A stretch of DNA of 64,000 bases from Apostichopus japonicus (lineage: Eukaryota > Echinodermata > Holothuroidea > Aspidochirotida > Stichopodidae). This document shows, in pieces, positions 45,564-62,729 of the stretch (positions within the stretch are counted from its first letter, which is position 1; each line of letters starts with the position of its first letter). Location: the NCBI RefSeq assembly GCF_037975245.1, contig NC_092561.1:16189001-16253000 (forward strand), written 5' to 3'. Under the pieces are notes generated by a model. It was not told the origin of the DNA and made no database searches. It was given only the letters and a program-made list of their open reading frames with translations. The position numbers were made by a program, and so were the translations under genes.

Positions 45564-46755
45564 ATCGTATCTGTCTCCGACGGATTCTCGAAAACCAACG
45601 GCTCTTTTAAGGGCCATCATATCTACCAGTTAAAGCAGATTTTTCTCTCCCTCCGAACATGCAACTTGTCGTCTCATTATTATTTTTTTTTTTTTTTTTT
45701 TTTTTTTAATGATTATCATTATTATTGTAATTATTACTTCTATGCTGGGTGGTTGGTGATTCCCTTCGTGCATGATGCAATTCACTAATCAATAATCAAA
45801 GTGAGCTTATCCCTAACTCATAATCATAACCCCTAATCCACACACACACACACTCTATCCTAATCGCCTTGGTATTATAAGCGTGTTAACATGGGTTGAC
45901 ACACATCAGCGTGTATGTTAACGATCTCCAATACAAGAGAAGTAAATCTTAAAAACGTAGTAATATCTCTATCGTTCAAAGCACGGAAGATCTTAAATTT
46001 AATACCACTGCCATAACAGTTTACCTGCCTCGGGCATTTCAATAGGCTCTCGCAGTAGATCGGGGGAAAATTTGAGCTGATGCTCGTTCCCTCGGCTTGG
46101 CTTTGCGAATTGATTACGTAACACACCGACTAAAATTTCCAGACTTAATAACATTGAAAGGTGCGAAACGATTAATACTTGCGGTAGTATATGCCTCGTT
46201 AGTTGTTACAAGTTTCAAATTTCTAAGACTATTAATAATAAAGCCCTTAGGATCTGACTTAACACCCCAGATGCATTGCTACCAGTAAGCTCATTGAAGC
46301 AGCAAAACTCAATATCTATTTTTATTTCAAACCCCAAAAGTTACAAAAATTATTAATAAATAATAATAATAATAATAAGTTCCCTTTATCCCCTAATCCA
46401 AGATCTCTTGCTAAATACTTAATTCATAAAACCTGCGGCCAAAATCATGTGAAAAGTTCCCTACATACATTATATATAGTTTTTTAATTTTTTTTATTTT
46501 ATGGGATGTTAGATTTCTGTCCAGCAGGAGTTTTCACTCAAATCTTGGGGTTTCTGACCTTTGGTTTTTGGCTGAGGGTCCGAAGCCCCACGATTATTAG
46601 GGTTGCAGCTAGCTGATACATCTAACTTAAAAGGAGAAATAAGACACTGACGCAAGCATGTTTGAGGAGAGGAATGAGTATGTCTTTCTGGGTGATTTGA
46701 TGGCCCTTAAAAGAGCCGTTGGTAATCGATGGGCGATTGCAATGCAACCTCCCCT

Positions 46756-47136
46756 TTAAGCCTTCTTGCCTCCGGATGTCTTCTTGGGTAGAAGGACAGC
46801 CTGGATGTTTGGAAGAACACCTCCCTGGGCGATGGTGACTCCGCTCAAGAGTTTGTTCAACTCCTCGTCGTTTCGGATGGCGAGTTGGAGATGACGGGGG
46901 ATGATCCTGGTCTTCTTGTTGTCACGTGCAGCGTTACCGGCCAATTCCAAGATCTCGGCGGCGAGGTATTCTAGTACGGCAGCCAGGTAGACGGGTGCGC
47001 CAGCGCCGATCCTCTGGGCGTAATTTCCTCTTCGCAGGAACCTGTGTACACGACCTACTGGGAATTGAAGCCCTGCTCTTGCAGATCGACTCTTGGCCTT
47101 TGCCCTGGCCTTACCACCTTTGCCCCTGCCAGTCAT
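46756..47136 (-). CDS. H2A: Histone H2A, unit 9
   Basis: Intact H2A, identical to unit 1. The stem-loop is at 46702-46717 (minus). Confidence 0.99.
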   Translation of the reverse strand: MTGRGKGGKARAKAKSRSARAGLQFPVGRVHRFLRRGNYAQRIGAGAPVYLAAVLEYLAAEILELAGNAARDNKKTRIIPRHLQLAIRNDEELNKLLSGVTIAQGGVLPNIQAVLLPKKTSGGKKA

Positions 47137-47500
47137 GATGAAGTAAATTTGGGTATGTTTTCGACTTGAAACGAATCAAAGAAATGATTTGCCTGCCGGA
47201 AAGCTCTCATTCAAGTAGTCCGGACTCTAAAGCTACAGCACAGTGCCCTTATGAGGGGATTCTTTGCCACCCTTTGCCCTGATCGTACAATGCGTGAAAG
47301 AATTAAGAAAAGCTTCCGCATTGTGATTGGCCAGCTCGTGTGTGCTGTGCAATGCATAGCACGTGCTTTGTCAATATGGGAAGTTTTTCTGCTTCGCTGA
47401 AGTGATATCAAATCTGTCATAAATACATTTCGCAGCGTGGAGGACACTCATTCACTCATCGCTTTACTTACCGTATCGCAACGAAAACTTCACGTCCAAA

Positions 47501-47872
47501 ATGGCACCAAAAGCTGCAGGAAAGGGAGCAAAGAAGGCCGCCAAGTCCAAGGCACCTCGCAACCCAGGAGACAAGAAGAGGCGAAGGACCAGGCGTGAGA
47601 CTTACAGTATCTACATCTACAAAGTCATGAAGCAGGTCCACCCAGACACCGGTATCTCTAGCCGTGCTATGTCTATCATGAACAGCTTCGTGAACGACAT
47701 CTTCGAGCGTATCGCCGCCGAAGCTTCCCGTTTGGCCCACTACAACAGGAAGTCCACCATCACCAGTCGGGAGGTCCAGACCGCCGTCAGACTGTTGCTG
47801 CCTGGTGAGCTCGCCAAGCATGCCGTCTCAGAGGGTACCAAGGCTGTCACCAAGTACACCACCTCCAAGTAG
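47501..47872 (+). CDS. H2B: Histone H2B, unit 9
   Basis: Complete H2B, identical to unit 1. The stem-loop is at 47908-47923. Confidence 0.99.
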   Translation: MAPKAAGKGAKKAAKSKAPRNPGDKKRRRTRRETYSIYIYKVMKQVHPDTGISSRAMSIMNSFVNDIFERIAAEASRLAHYNRKSTITSREVQTAVRLLLPGELAKHAVSEGTKAVTKYTTSK

Positions 47873-49851
47873 ATTGTTCTTCTCGTGTAGAAGGCTCGAC
47901 ATCCAACGGCTCTTTTAAGGGCCATCCTATATTCCAGAAACGGCAGACTTATCTCCCCCTCCTCAAACATGCAGTTTCGTTGTCTCTTATTTTAAGTAAT
48001 CTAACATTGTATCATATATACCTGTTACTCTCAAGCCATTGACCGTGTAGTTGATCACGTTCTGGGGCCCGTTTATCGATAATAATAATATTAATAAGTG
48101 ATATTTATATAGCGCATAATCAGCAAAGCTGCGCCAAAAAAAGAAAAAAAAAAGAAGTAAAAGCCAAAGGCAACAATATAAAAAAAAAAAAAAAACACAC
48201 CCGTACTAAACGATACTAAAACGCATATAGTCCAAAACAATTTAAGAAGCATGTAAATAGATTCAATCATAGTCCAGGTTTAAATATATATAAGTATGAG
48301 GAACTATAGTACAGTAAGAGAATTATTGTAAAAGCCTAAATACTAAACGATACAAAATAGAGCCCTAAACGTAGTAAATAAATGAAAATTTTTAAATTAA
48401 AAAAAAAAAAAAAACATTACAGTAAGAGAATTATTACAAAATCCTAAAACAGATCAAATACCCAATACTGAACGATACAAAATAGAGTCTAAACGTACTA
48501 AATAAATGAAAGATAAATATTAAAAAAAATAAAATGTTCAGAATTAAGTAACTAGTTCCAAACGTAGTATCTATGCACAATAACAGTTAAAACACAGTCA
48601 ATCACACAGTAAAAGCGAGTCTAACATAATATGCTTTCAAAGCAGTTTTTAAAAGTGGTAAGAGAAATGCATACACTCACAGAGTTCGGTATAGGCATTC
48701 TGGGAGCGCTGACTGAGAAGGCTCTGTCGCCGGTCTTGCATCTTGTTCTCTTCTCCTTGAGCAATTCCTGCGATGATGACCGTAGGGTTCTGCTAGGTTT
48801 GTACGGTGTAAGGAGACAAGACAGGTATTAGAATCCATAATAATCCATAATAAATCCAACAATAACGATAAATAACCTCTAAGTCCTCCCCCACCACACA
48901 CAAACACTCAATAGTTTCACTTGCGATGATCGCGACATAGCCACATATGAAAATCCGCTCTTTAGTAAGACTGACGTTCATTTTTCGCCACTGTCAACTT
49001 CTGCACCTTTCTAGCTAATTAGTCTGGAACAATAGCATGCGTGTTACGTAATCGACTCGCCAAGCCTAGCGAGCTTGGAAAAGTAACTTCCTCGGCTCAC
49101 ATTACCAGTGATCTACCGCGTGAGCCAAATAAAATGCCCGAGGCAAGGGAAACTGTTCTGGCAGTGGTAAAAAAAGGGCGCATTTTCAAATGATATGTTG
49201 TCTCGCATTTGGGACTAATCGTGTAACGGTACAGTCGTGCATGCATTGTGTTCAATGGACAAGTAGCGATTCGGGAGGGGGGTGGAGGGGTGGGGGAAGT
49301 TCGTATTGTCTTGCTTCTTGGGTCGTATGTCTTAGAACTTCACTGGTTTGCTGTATTGGTGAACTGGGGGTTGTTGCAGAATTTTATTACGTATAATAAC
49401 CGACTTCACTTGAGTATAAATAAAAGGAGTTTACCCCTGCTCGACCTTCGCAAGAGGTCCTACGGGGGATAATATTGAAGTTTTGTAGAATAGACACTTC
49501 TTTTTTTTTCCTAGGGAAAGTTGTCTATATAAACAAACAGGAGGTCGGAACTGAAGAGCCAATTAGGTAGGGATTACTAAAGGGGGGGGGGGACTTCACT
49601 TGAGGGAGGGGGTGGATTTCAATTACGGTGTTTTGAAATTTCTAGCAAAATTGCCTATGCATATAACTTATTTTGCCCGATGCTGGCGTATACATACACA
49701 CACACATACATTCACTCACACAAAGAAAAGAATTAAGACGACGAATTGCATGTTTCGAGGGAGAGGAATGAGTAACTCTCTCTGGGGATATTTGATGGCC
49801 CTTAAAAGAGCCGTTGGATTTCGATTCGTCTTCGTGACAGGAAAGATGCAT

Positions 49852-50193
<342 letters not shown>

Positions 50194-50905
50194 TCACAGT
50201 AAAATGTAGAAAGTCCCTCAATGTGTGGCATTATATTAGCGATACCCGTCAAGCAGGCGATGTTTTGAACGGACGTAAGCGAACTACCCCGATGTCTGCA
50301 TCAGAACCCGTGGGAATGGAAGCTCGGCGGAGTTTGATGCCGTTTCTTGTTCGTCGTGTGATGTTCTATGTTATGAAATATCGGTGAGGGGTGAATTCGA
50401 TAAGGCCAAATTTGTCCCGAATGGTCGAATATTGGCTTCACCCTGTCATTCCGTTAAAATATCACACGTAAAATTACACTTGACGCTAACTCTGTGTTAG
50501 CCTAATCTGACCAATCGACGAAGGTAATGTTCATGACGTCACAATTGGGGATTGCTGACTGACTGTCAAATGCGAAGCTGGAGGGTTTTCGATAAGAGTT
50601 TTCAACAATTTTTCGTCATTTTAAATGGCAGAAAGTCTAAGAAATAGATACTTTATGAAAGTGACTACCATTTTCCTGCCCGGCATGAGCAGTTTCGACT
50701 ACCGTTCGCTTAAATTAGGCTCCTGAAATTTGCCATTGCCGCTTAGCTAATCAGAACGACTCGCGGCTGTCGCACTCGGCCAATCAGAATCGAGCACAGG
50801 TCGAGTGACGCGATTAGCGGGTTGTTTGAGGGGAGCTGCTTATAACGTGCGGTTTCTTGTAGTCCGTGCTTCATTACATCTTTGTACTGATAGAACACAG
50901 ACTGA

Positions 50906-51322
<417 letters not shown>

Positions 51323-52515
51323 ATCGTATCTGTCTCCGACGGATTCTCGAAAACCAACGGCTCTTTTAAGGGCCATCATATCTACCAGTTAAAGCAGATT
51401 TTTCTCTCCCTCCGAACATGCAACTTGTCGTCTCATTATTATTTTTTTTTTTTTTTTTTTTTTTTTTAATGATTATCATTATTATTGTAATTATTACTTC
51501 TATGCTGGGTGGTTGGTGATTCCCTTCGTGCATGATGCAATTCACTAATCAATAATCAAAGTGAGCTTATCCCTAACTCATAATCATAACCCCTAATCCA
51601 CACACACACACACTCTATCCTAATCGCCTTGGTATTATAAGCGTGTTAACATGGGTTGACACACATCAGCGTGTATGTTAACGATCTCCAATACAAGAGA
51701 AGTAAATCTTAAAAACGTAGTAATATCTCTATCGTTCAAAGCACGGAAGATCTTAAATTTAATACCACTGCCATAACAGTTTACCTGCCTCGGGCATTTC
51801 AATAGGCTCTCGCAGTAGATCGGGGGAAAATTTGAGCTGATGCTCGTTCCCTCGGCTTGGCTTTGCGAATTGATTACGTAACACACCGACTAAAATTTCC
51901 AGACTTAATAACATTGAAAGGTGCGAAACGATTAATACTTGCGGTAGTATATGCCTCGTTAGTTGTTACAAGTTTCAAATTTCTAAGACTATTAATAATA
52001 AAGCCCTTAGGATCTGACTTAACACCCCAGATGCATTGCTACCAGTAAGCTCATTGAAGCAGCAAAACTCAATATCTATTTTTATTTCAAACCCCAAAAG
52101 TTACAAAAATTATTAATAAATAATAATAATAATAATAAGTTCCCTTTATCCCCTAATCCAAGATCTCTTGCTAAATACTTAATTCATAAAACCTGCGGCC
52201 AAAATCATGTGAAAAGTTCCCTACATACATTATATATAGTTTTTTAATTTTTTTTATTTTATGGGATGTTAGATTTCTGTCCAGCAGGAGTTTTCACTCA
52301 AATCTTGGGGTTTCTGACCTTTGGTTTTTGGCTGAGGGTCCGAAGCCCCACGATTATTAGGGTTGCAGCTAGCTGATACATCTAACTTAAAAGGAGAAAT
52401 AAGACACTGACGCAAGCATGTTTGAGGAGAGGAATGAGTATGTCTTTCTGGGTGATTTGATGGCCCTTAAAAGAGCCGTTGGTAATCGATGGGCGATTGC
52501 AATGCAACCTCCCCT

Positions 52516-52896
52516 TTAAGCCTTCTTGCCTCCGGATGTCTTCTTGGGTAGAAGGACAGCCTGGATGTTTGGAAGAACACCTCCCTGGGCGATGGTGACT
52601 CCGCTCAAGAGTTTGTTCAACTCCTCGTCGTTTCGGATGGCGAGTTGGAGATGACGGGGGATGATCCTGGTCTTCTTGTTGTCACGTGCAGCGTTACCGG
52701 CCAATTCCAAGATCTCGGCGGCGAGGTATTCTAGTACGGCAGCCAGGTAGACGGGTGCGCCAGCGCCGATCCTCTGGGCGTAATTTCCTCTTCGCAGGAA
52801 CCTGTGTACACGACCTACTGGGAATTGAAGCCCTGCTCTTGCAGATCGACTCTTGGCCTTTGCCCTGGCCTTACCACCTTTGCCCCTGCCAGTCAT
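52516..52896 (-). CDS. H2A: Histone H2A, unit 10
   Basis: Intact H2A, identical to unit 1. The stem-loop is at 52462-52477 (minus). Confidence 0.99.
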   Translation of the reverse strand: MTGRGKGGKARAKAKSRSARAGLQFPVGRVHRFLRRGNYAQRIGAGAPVYLAAVLEYLAAEILELAGNAARDNKKTRIIPRHLQLAIRNDEELNKLLSGVTIAQGGVLPNIQAVLLPKKTSGGKKA

Positions 52897-53260
52897 GATG
52901 AAGTAAATTTGGGTATGTTTTCGACTTGAAACGAATCAAAGAAATGATTTGCCTGCCGGAAAGCTCTCATTCAAGTAGTCCGGACTCTAAAGCTACAGCA
53001 CAGTGCCCTTATGAGGGGATTCTTTGCCACCCTTTGCCCTGATCGTACAATGCGTGAAAGAATTAAGAAAAGCTTCCGCATTGTGATTGGCCAGCTCGTG
53101 TGTGCTGTGCAATGCATAGCACGTGCTTTGTCAATATGGGAAGTTTTTCTGCTTCGCTGAAGTGATATCAAATCTGTCATAAATACATTTCGCAGCGTGG
53201 AGGACACTCATTCACTCATCGCTTTACTTACCGTATCGCAACGAAAACTTCACGTCCAAA

Positions 53261-53632
53261 ATGGCACCAAAAGCTGCAGGAAAGGGAGCAAAGAAGGCCG
53301 CCAAGTCCAAGGCACCTCGCAACCCAGGAGACAAGAAGAGGCGAAGGACCAGGCGTGAGACTTACAGTATCTACATCTACAAAGTCATGAAGCAGGTCCA
53401 CCCAGACACCGGTATCTCTAGCCGTGCTATGTCTATCATGAACAGCTTCGTGAACGACATCTTCGAGCGTATCGCCGCCGAAGCTTCCCGTTTGGCCCAC
53501 TACAACAGGAAGTCCACCATCACCAGTCGGGAGGTCCAGACCGCCGTCAGACTGTTGCTGCCTGGTGAGCTCGCCAAGCATGCCGTCTCAGAGGGTACCA
53601 AGGCTGTCACCAAGTACACCACCTCCAAGTAG
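53261..53632 (+). CDS. H2B: Histone H2B, unit 10
   Basis: Complete H2B, identical to unit 1. The stem-loop is at 53668-53683. Confidence 0.99.
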   Translation: MAPKAAGKGAKKAAKSKAPRNPGDKKRRRTRRETYSIYIYKVMKQVHPDTGISSRAMSIMNSFVNDIFERIAAEASRLAHYNRKSTITSREVQTAVRLLLPGELAKHAVSEGTKAVTKYTTSK

Positions 53633-55612
53633 ATTGTTCTTCTCGTGTAGAAGGCTCGACATCCAACGGCTCTTTTAAGGGCCATCCTATATTCCAGAAA
53701 CGGCAGACTTATCTCCCCCTCCTCAAACATGCAGTTTCGTTGTCTCTTATTTTAAGTAATCTAACATTGTATCATATATACCTGTTACTCTCAAGCCATT
53801 GACCGTGTAGTTGATCACGTTCTGGGGCCCGTTTATCGATAATAATAATATTAATAAGTGATATTTATATAGCGCATAATCAGCAAAGCTGCGCCAAAAA
53901 AAGAAAAAAAAAAGAAGTAAAAGCCAAAGGCAACAATATAAAAAAAAAAAAAAAACACACCCGTACTAAACGATACTAAAACGCATATAGTCCAAAACAA
54001 TTTAAGAAGCATGTAAATAGATTCAATCATAGTCCAGGTTTAAATATATATAAGTATGAGGAACTATAGTACAGTAAGAGAATTATTGTAAAAGCCTAAA
54101 TACTAAACGATACAAAATAGAGCCCTAAACGTAGTAAATAAATGAAAATTTTTAAATTAAAAAAAAAAAAAAAACATTACAGTAAGAGAATTATTACAAA
54201 ATCCTAAAACAGATCAAATACCCAATACTGAACGATACAAAATAGAGTCTAAACGTACTAAATAAATGAAAGATAAATATTAAAAAAAATAAAATGTTCA
54301 GAATTAAGTAACTAGTTCCAAACGTAGTATCTATGCACAATAACAGTTAAAACACAGTCAATCACACAGTAAAAGCGAGTCTAACATAATATGCTTTCAA
54401 AGCAGTTTTTAAAAGTGGTAAGAGAAATGCATACACTCACAGAGTTCGGTATAGGCATTCTGGGAGCGCTGACTGAGAAGGCTCTGTCGCCGGTCTTGCA
54501 TCTTGTTCTCTTCTCCTTGAGCAATTCCTGCGATGATGACCGTAGGGTTCTGCTAGGTTTGTACGGTGTAAGGAGACAAGACAGGTATTAGAATCCATAA
54601 TAATCCATAATAAATCCAACAATAACGATAAATAACCTCTAAGTCCTCCCCCACCACACACAAACACTCAATAGTTTCACTTGCGATGATCGCGACATAG
54701 CCACATATGAAAATCCGCTCTTTAGTAAGACTGACGTTCATTTTTCGCCACTGTCAACTTCTGCACCTTTCTAGCTAATTAGTCTGGAACAATAGCATGC
54801 GTGTTACGTAATCGACTCGCCAAGCCTAGCGAGCTTGGAAAAGTAACTTCCTCGGCTCACATTACCAGTGATCTACCGCGTGAGCCAAATAAAATGCCCG
54901 AGGCAAGGGAAACTGTTCTGGCGAGTGGTAAAAAAAGGGCGCATTTTCAAATGATATGTTGTCTCGCATTTGGGACTAATCGTGTAACGGTACAGTCGTG
55001 CATGCATTGTGTTCAATGGACAAGTAGCGATTCGGGAGGGGGGTGGAGGGGTGGGGGAAGTTCGTATTGTCTTGCTTCTTGGGTCGTATGTCTTAGAACT
55101 TCACTGGTTTGCTGTATTGGTGAACTGGGGGTTGTTGCAGAATTTTATTACGTATAATAACCGACTTCACTTGAGTATAAATAAAAGGAGTTTACCCCTG
55201 CTCGACCTTCGCAAGAGGTCCTACGGGGGATAATATTGAAGTTTTGTAGAATAGACACTTCTTTTTTTTTCCTAGGGAAAGTTGTCTATATAAACAAACA
55301 GGAGGTCGGAACTGAAGAGCCAATTAGGTAGGGATTACTAAAGGGGGGGGGGGACTTCACTTGAGGGAGGGGGTGGATTTCAATTACGGTGTTTTGAAAT
55401 TTCTAGCAAAATTGCCTATGCATATAACTTATTTTGCCCGATGCTGGCGTATACATACACACACACATACATTCACTCACACAAAGAAAAGAATTAAGAC
55501 GACGAATTGCATGTTTCGAGGGAGAGGAATGAGTAACTCTCTCTGGGGATATTTGATGGCCCTTAAAAGAGCCGTTGGATTTCGATTCGTCTTCGTGACA
55601 GGAAAGATGCAT

Positions 55613-55954
<342 letters not shown>

Positions 55955-56666
55955 TCACAGTAAAATGTAGAAAGTCCCTCAATGTGTGGCATTATATTAG
56001 CGATACCCGTCAAGCAGGCGATGTTTTGAACGGACGTAAGCGAACTACCCCGATGTCTGCATCAGAACCCGTGGGAATGGAAGCTCGGCGGAGTTTGATG
56101 CCGTTTCTTGTTCGTCGTGTGATGTTCTATGTTATGAAATATCGGTGAGGGGTGAATTCGATAAGGCCAAATTTGTCCCGAATGGTCGAATATTGGCTTC
56201 ACCCTGTCATTCCGTTAAAATATCACACGTAAAATTACACTTGACGCTAACTCTGTGTTAGCCTAATCTGACCAATCGACGAAGGTAATGTTCATGACGT
56301 CACAATTGGGGATTGCTGACTGACTGTCAAATGCGAAGCTGGAGGGTTTTCGATAAGAGTTTTCAACAATTTTTCGTCATTTTAAATGGCAGAAAGTCTA
56401 AGAAATAGATACTTTATGAAAGTGACTACCATTTTCCTGCCCGGCATGAGCAGTTTCGACTACCGTTCGCTTAAATTAGGCTCCTGAAATTTGCCATTGC
56501 CGCTTAGCTAATCAGAACGACTCGCGGCTGTCGCACTCGGCCAATCAGAATCGAGCACAGGTCGAGTGACGCGATTAGCGGGTTGTTTGAGGGGAGCTGC
56601 TTATAACGTGCGGTTTCTTGTAGTCCGTGCTTCATTACATCTTTGTACTGATAGAACACAGACTGA

Positions 56667-57083
<417 letters not shown>

Positions 57084-58275
57084 ATCGTATCTGTCTCCGA
57101 CGGATTCTCGAAAACCAACGGCTCTTTTAAGGGCCATCATATCTACCAGTTAAAGCAGATTTTTCTCTCCCTCCGAACATGCAACTTGTCGTCTCATTAT
57201 TATTTTTTTTTTTTTTTTTTTTTTTTTAATGATTATCATTATTATTGTAATTATTACTTCTATGCTGGGTGGTTGGTGATTCCCTTCGTGCATGATGCAA
57301 TTCACTAATCAATAATCAAAGTGAGCTTATCCCTAACTCATAATCATAACCCCTAATCCACACACACACACACTCTATCCTAATCGCCTTGGTATTATAA
57401 GCGTGTTAACATGGGTTGACACACATCAGCGTGTATGTTAACGATCTCCAATACAAGAGAAGTAAATCTTAAAAACGTAGTAATATCTCTATCGTTCAAA
57501 GCACGGAAGATCTTAAATTTAATACCACTGCCATAACAGTTTACCTGCCTCGGGCATTTCAATAGGCTCTCGCAGTAGATCGGGGGAAAATTTGAGCTGA
57601 TGCTCGTTCCCTCGGCTTGGCTTTGCGAATTGATTACGTAACACACCGACTAAAATTTCCAGACTTAATAACATTGAAAGGTGCGAAACGATTAATACTT
57701 GCGGTAGTATATGCCTCGTTAGTTGTTACAAGTTTCAAATTTCTAAGACTATTAATAATAAAGCCCTTAGGATCTGACTTAACACCCCAGATGCATTGCT
57801 ACCAGTAAGCTCATTGAAGCAGCAAAACTCAATATCTATTTTTATTTCAAACCCCAAAAGTTACAAAAATTATTAATAAATAATAATAATAATAATAAGT
57901 TCCCTTTATCCCCTAATCCAAGATCTCTTGCTAAATACTTAATTCATAAAACCTGCGGCCAAAATCATGTGAAAAGTTCCCTACATACATTATATATAGT
58001 TTTTTAATTTTTTTTATTTTATGGGATGTTAGATTTCTGTCCAGCAGGAGTTTTCACTCAAATCTTGGGGTTTCTGACCTTTGGTTTTTGGCTGAGGGTC
58101 CGAAGCCCCACGATTATTAGGGTTGCAGCTAGCTGATACATCTAACTTAAAAGGAGAAATAAGACACTGACGCAAGCATGTTTGAGGAGAGGAATGAGTA
58201 TGTCTTTCTGGGTGATTTGATGGCCCTTAAAAGAGCCGTTGGTAATCGATGGGCGATTGCAATGCAACCTCCCCT

Positions 58276-58656
58276 TTAAGCCTTCTTGCCTCCGGATGTC
58301 TTCTTGGGTAGAAGGACAGCCTGGATGTTTGGAAGAACACCTCCCTGGGCGATGGTGACTCCGCTCAAGAGTTTGTTCAACTCCTCGTCGTTTCGGATGG
58401 CGAGTTGGAGATGACGGGGGATGATCCTGGTCTTCTTGTTGTCACGTGCAGCGTTACCGGCCAATTCCAAGATCTCGGCGGCGAGGTATTCTAGTACGGC
58501 AGCCAGGTAGACGGGTGCGCCAGCGCCGATCCTCTGGGCGTAATTTCCTCTTCGCAGGAACCTGTGTACACGACCTACTGGGAATTGAAGCCCTGCTCTT
58601 GCAGATCGACTCTTGGCCTTTGCCCTGGCCTTACCACCTTTGCCCCTGCCAGTCAT
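58276..58656 (-). CDS. H2A: Histone H2A, unit 11
   Basis: Intact H2A, identical to unit 1. The stem-loop is at 58222-58237 (minus). Confidence 0.99.
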   Translation of the reverse strand: MTGRGKGGKARAKAKSRSARAGLQFPVGRVHRFLRRGNYAQRIGAGAPVYLAAVLEYLAAEILELAGNAARDNKKTRIIPRHLQLAIRNDEELNKLLSGVTIAQGGVLPNIQAVLLPKKTSGGKKA

Positions 58657-59020
58657 GATGAAGTAAATTTGGGTATGTTTTCGACTTGAAACGAATCAAA
58701 GAAATGATTTGCCTGCCGGAAAGCTCTCATTCAAGTAGTCCGGACTCTAAAGCTACAGCACAGTGCCCTTATGAGGGGATTCTTTGCCACCCTTTGCCCT
58801 GATCGTACAATGCGTGAAAGAATTAAGAAAAGCTTCCGCATTGTGATTGGCCAGCTCGTGTGTGCTGTGCAATGCATAGCACGTGCTTTGTCAATATGGG
58901 AAGTTTTTCTGCTTCGCTGAAGTGATATCAAATCTGTCATAAATACATTTCGCAGCGTGGAGGACACTCATTCACTCATCGCTTTACTTACCGTATCGCA
59001 ACGAAAACTTCACGTCCAAA

Positions 59021-59392
59021 ATGGCACCAAAAGCTGCAGGAAAGGGAGCAAAGAAGGCCGCCAAGTCCAAGGCACCTCGCAACCCAGGAGACAAGAAGAG
59101 GCGAAGGACCAGGCGTGAGACTTACAGTATCTACATCTACAAAGTCATGAAGCAGGTCCACCCAGACACCGGTATCTCTAGCCGTGCTATGTCTATCATG
59201 AACAGCTTCGTGAACGACATCTTCGAGCGTATCGCCGCCGAAGCTTCCCGTTTGGCCCACTACAACAGGAAGTCCACCATCACCAGTCGGGAGGTCCAGA
59301 CCGCCGTCAGACTGTTGCTGCCTGGTGAGCTCGCCAAGCATGCCGTCTCAGAGGGTACCAAGGCTGTCACCAAGTACACCACCTCCAAGTAG
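59021..59392 (+). CDS. H2B: Histone H2B, unit 11
   Basis: Complete H2B and the last gene before the orientation switch. The stem-loop is at 59428-59443. Its convergent H4 partner is not present on this side of the gap. Confidence 0.99.
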   Translation: MAPKAAGKGAKKAAKSKAPRNPGDKKRRRTRRETYSIYIYKVMKQVHPDTGISSRAMSIMNSFVNDIFERIAAEASRLAHYNRKSTITSREVQTAVRLLLPGELAKHAVSEGTKAVTKYTTSK

Positions 59393-59953
59393 ATTGTTCT
59401 TCTCGTGTAGAAGGCTCGACATCCAACGGCTCTTTTAAGGGCCATCCTATATTCCAGAAACGGCAGACTTATCTCCCCCTCCTCAAACATGCAGTTTCGT
59501 TGTCTCTTATTTTAAGTAATCTAACATTGTATCATATATACCTGTTACTCTCAAGCCATTGACCGTGTAGTTGATCACGTTCTGGGGCCCGTTTATCGAT
59601 AATAATAATATTAATAAGTGATATTTATATAGCGCATAATCAGCAAAGCTGCGCCAAAAAAAGAAAAAAAAAAGAAGTAAAAGCCAAAGGCAACAATATA
59701 AAAAAAAAAAAAAACACACCCGTACTAAACGATACTAAAACGCATATAGTCCAAAACAATTTAAGAAGCATGTAAATAGATTCAATCATAGTCCAGGTTT
59801 AAATATATATAAGTATGAGGAACTATAGTACAGTAAGAGAATTATTGTAAAAGCCTAAATACTAAACGATACAAAATAGAGCCCTAAACGTAGTAAATAA
59901 ATGAAAATTTTTAAATTAAAAAAAAAAAAAAAACATTACAGTAAGAGAATTAT

Positions 59954-60053
59954 NNNNNNNNNNNNNNNNNNNNNNNNNNNNNNNNNNNNNNNNNNNNNNN
60001 NNNNNNNNNNNNNNNNNNNNNNNNNNNNNNNNNNNNNNNNNNNNNNNNNNNNN
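59954..60053. other. Assembly gap of 100 N (second), at orientation switch
   Basis: The left flank is unit position 3850 in forward orientation. The right flank is unit position 1332 in reverse orientation. The two flanks cannot be joined as consecutive bases of any normal unit. Either the array is inverted here or a contig was placed in the wrong orientation. The round length suggests an unknown true size. Confidence 0.95.
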
Positions 60054-60354
60054 ATACACGCTGATGTGTGTCAACCCATGTTAACACGCTTATAATACCA
60101 AGGCGATTAGGATAGAGTGTGTGTGTGTGTGGATTAGGGGTTATGATTATGAGTTAGGGATAAGCTCACTTTGATTATTGATTAGTGAATTGCATCATGC
60201 ACGAAGGGAATCACCAACCACCCAGCATAGAAGTAATAATTACAATAATAATGATAATCATTAAAAAAAAAAAAAAAAAAAAAAAAATAATAATGAGACG
60301 ACAAGTTGCATGTTCGGAGGGAGAGAAAAATCTGCTTTAACTGGTAGATATGAT

Positions 60355-60370
60355 GGCCCTTAAAAGAGCC
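60355..60370 (-). terminator. H3 3' stem-loop, inverted unit
   Basis: The same 16-base stem-loop on the minus strand, 36 nt after the H3 stop, with the same U-G wobble. Confidence 0.92.
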
Positions 60371-60406
60371 GTTGGTTTTCGAGAATCCGTCGGAGACAGA
60401 TACGAT

Positions 60407-61877
<1,471 letters not shown>

Positions 61878-61916
61878 ATGCATCTTTCCTGTCACGAAGA
61901 CGAATCGAAATCCAAC

Positions 61917-61932
61917 GGCTCTTTTAAGGGCC
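61917..61932 (+). terminator. H4 3' stem-loop, inverted unit
   Basis: The same stem-loop 39 nt after the H4 stop. CCAGAGAGAG (61944-61953) is the downstream element candidate and AACATGC lies at 61975-61981. Confidence 0.92.
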
Positions 61933-62558
61933 ATCAAATATCCCCAGAGAGAGTTACTCATTCCTCTCCCTCGAAACATGCAATTCGTCGTCTTAATTCT
62001 TTTCTTTGTGTGAGTGAATGTATGTGTGTGTGTATGTATACGCCAGCATCGGGCAAAATAAGTTATATGCATAGGCAATTTTGCTAGAAATTTCAAAACA
62101 CCGTAATTGAAATCCACCCCCTCCCTCAAGTGAAGTCCCCCCCCCCTTTAGTAATCCCTACCTAATTGGCTCTTCAGTTCCGACCTCCTGTTTGTTTATA
62201 TAGACAACTTTCCCTAGGAAAAAAAAAGAAGTGTCTATTCTACAAAACTTCAATATTATCCCCCGTAGGACCTCTTGCGAAGGTCGAGCAGGGGTAAACT
62301 CCTTTTATTTATACTCAAGTGAAGTCGGTTATTATACGTAATAAAATTCTGCAACAACCCCCAGTTCACCAATACAGCAAACCAGTGAAGTTCTAAGACA
62401 TACGACCCAAGAAGCAAGACAATACGAACTTCCCCCACCCCTCCACCCCCCTCCCGAATCGCTACTTGTCCATTGAACACAATGCATGCACGACTGTACC
62501 GTTACACGATTAGTCCCAAATGCGAGACAACATATCATTTGAAAATGCGCCCTTTTTT

Positions 62559-62729
62559 TACCACTGCCAGAACAGTTTCCCTTGCCTCGGGCATTTTATT
62601 TGGCTCACGCGGTAGATCACTGGTAATGTGAGCCGAGGAAGTTACTTTTCCAAGCTCGCTAGGCTTGGCGAGTCGATTACGTAACACGCATGCTATTGTT
62701 CCAGACTAATTAGCTAGAAAGGTGCAGAA
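62559..62729 (+). repeat. Diverged spacer repeat copy B, inverted unit
   Basis: Plus-strand version of 4415-4585. The tRNA D-arm-like block is at 62602-62620. Confidence 0.7.

Noticed and set aside
54801-55157. 118-residue frame in unit 10 only
   Set aside because: It is created by the single inserted G at 54923 joining two short frames in the spacer; other units lack it.
59507-59719. 70-residue minus-strand frame rich in Phe and Leu
   Set aside because: It is a translation of A-rich and T-rich tracts. It is open in unit 11 only because one A is missing from a homopolymer.
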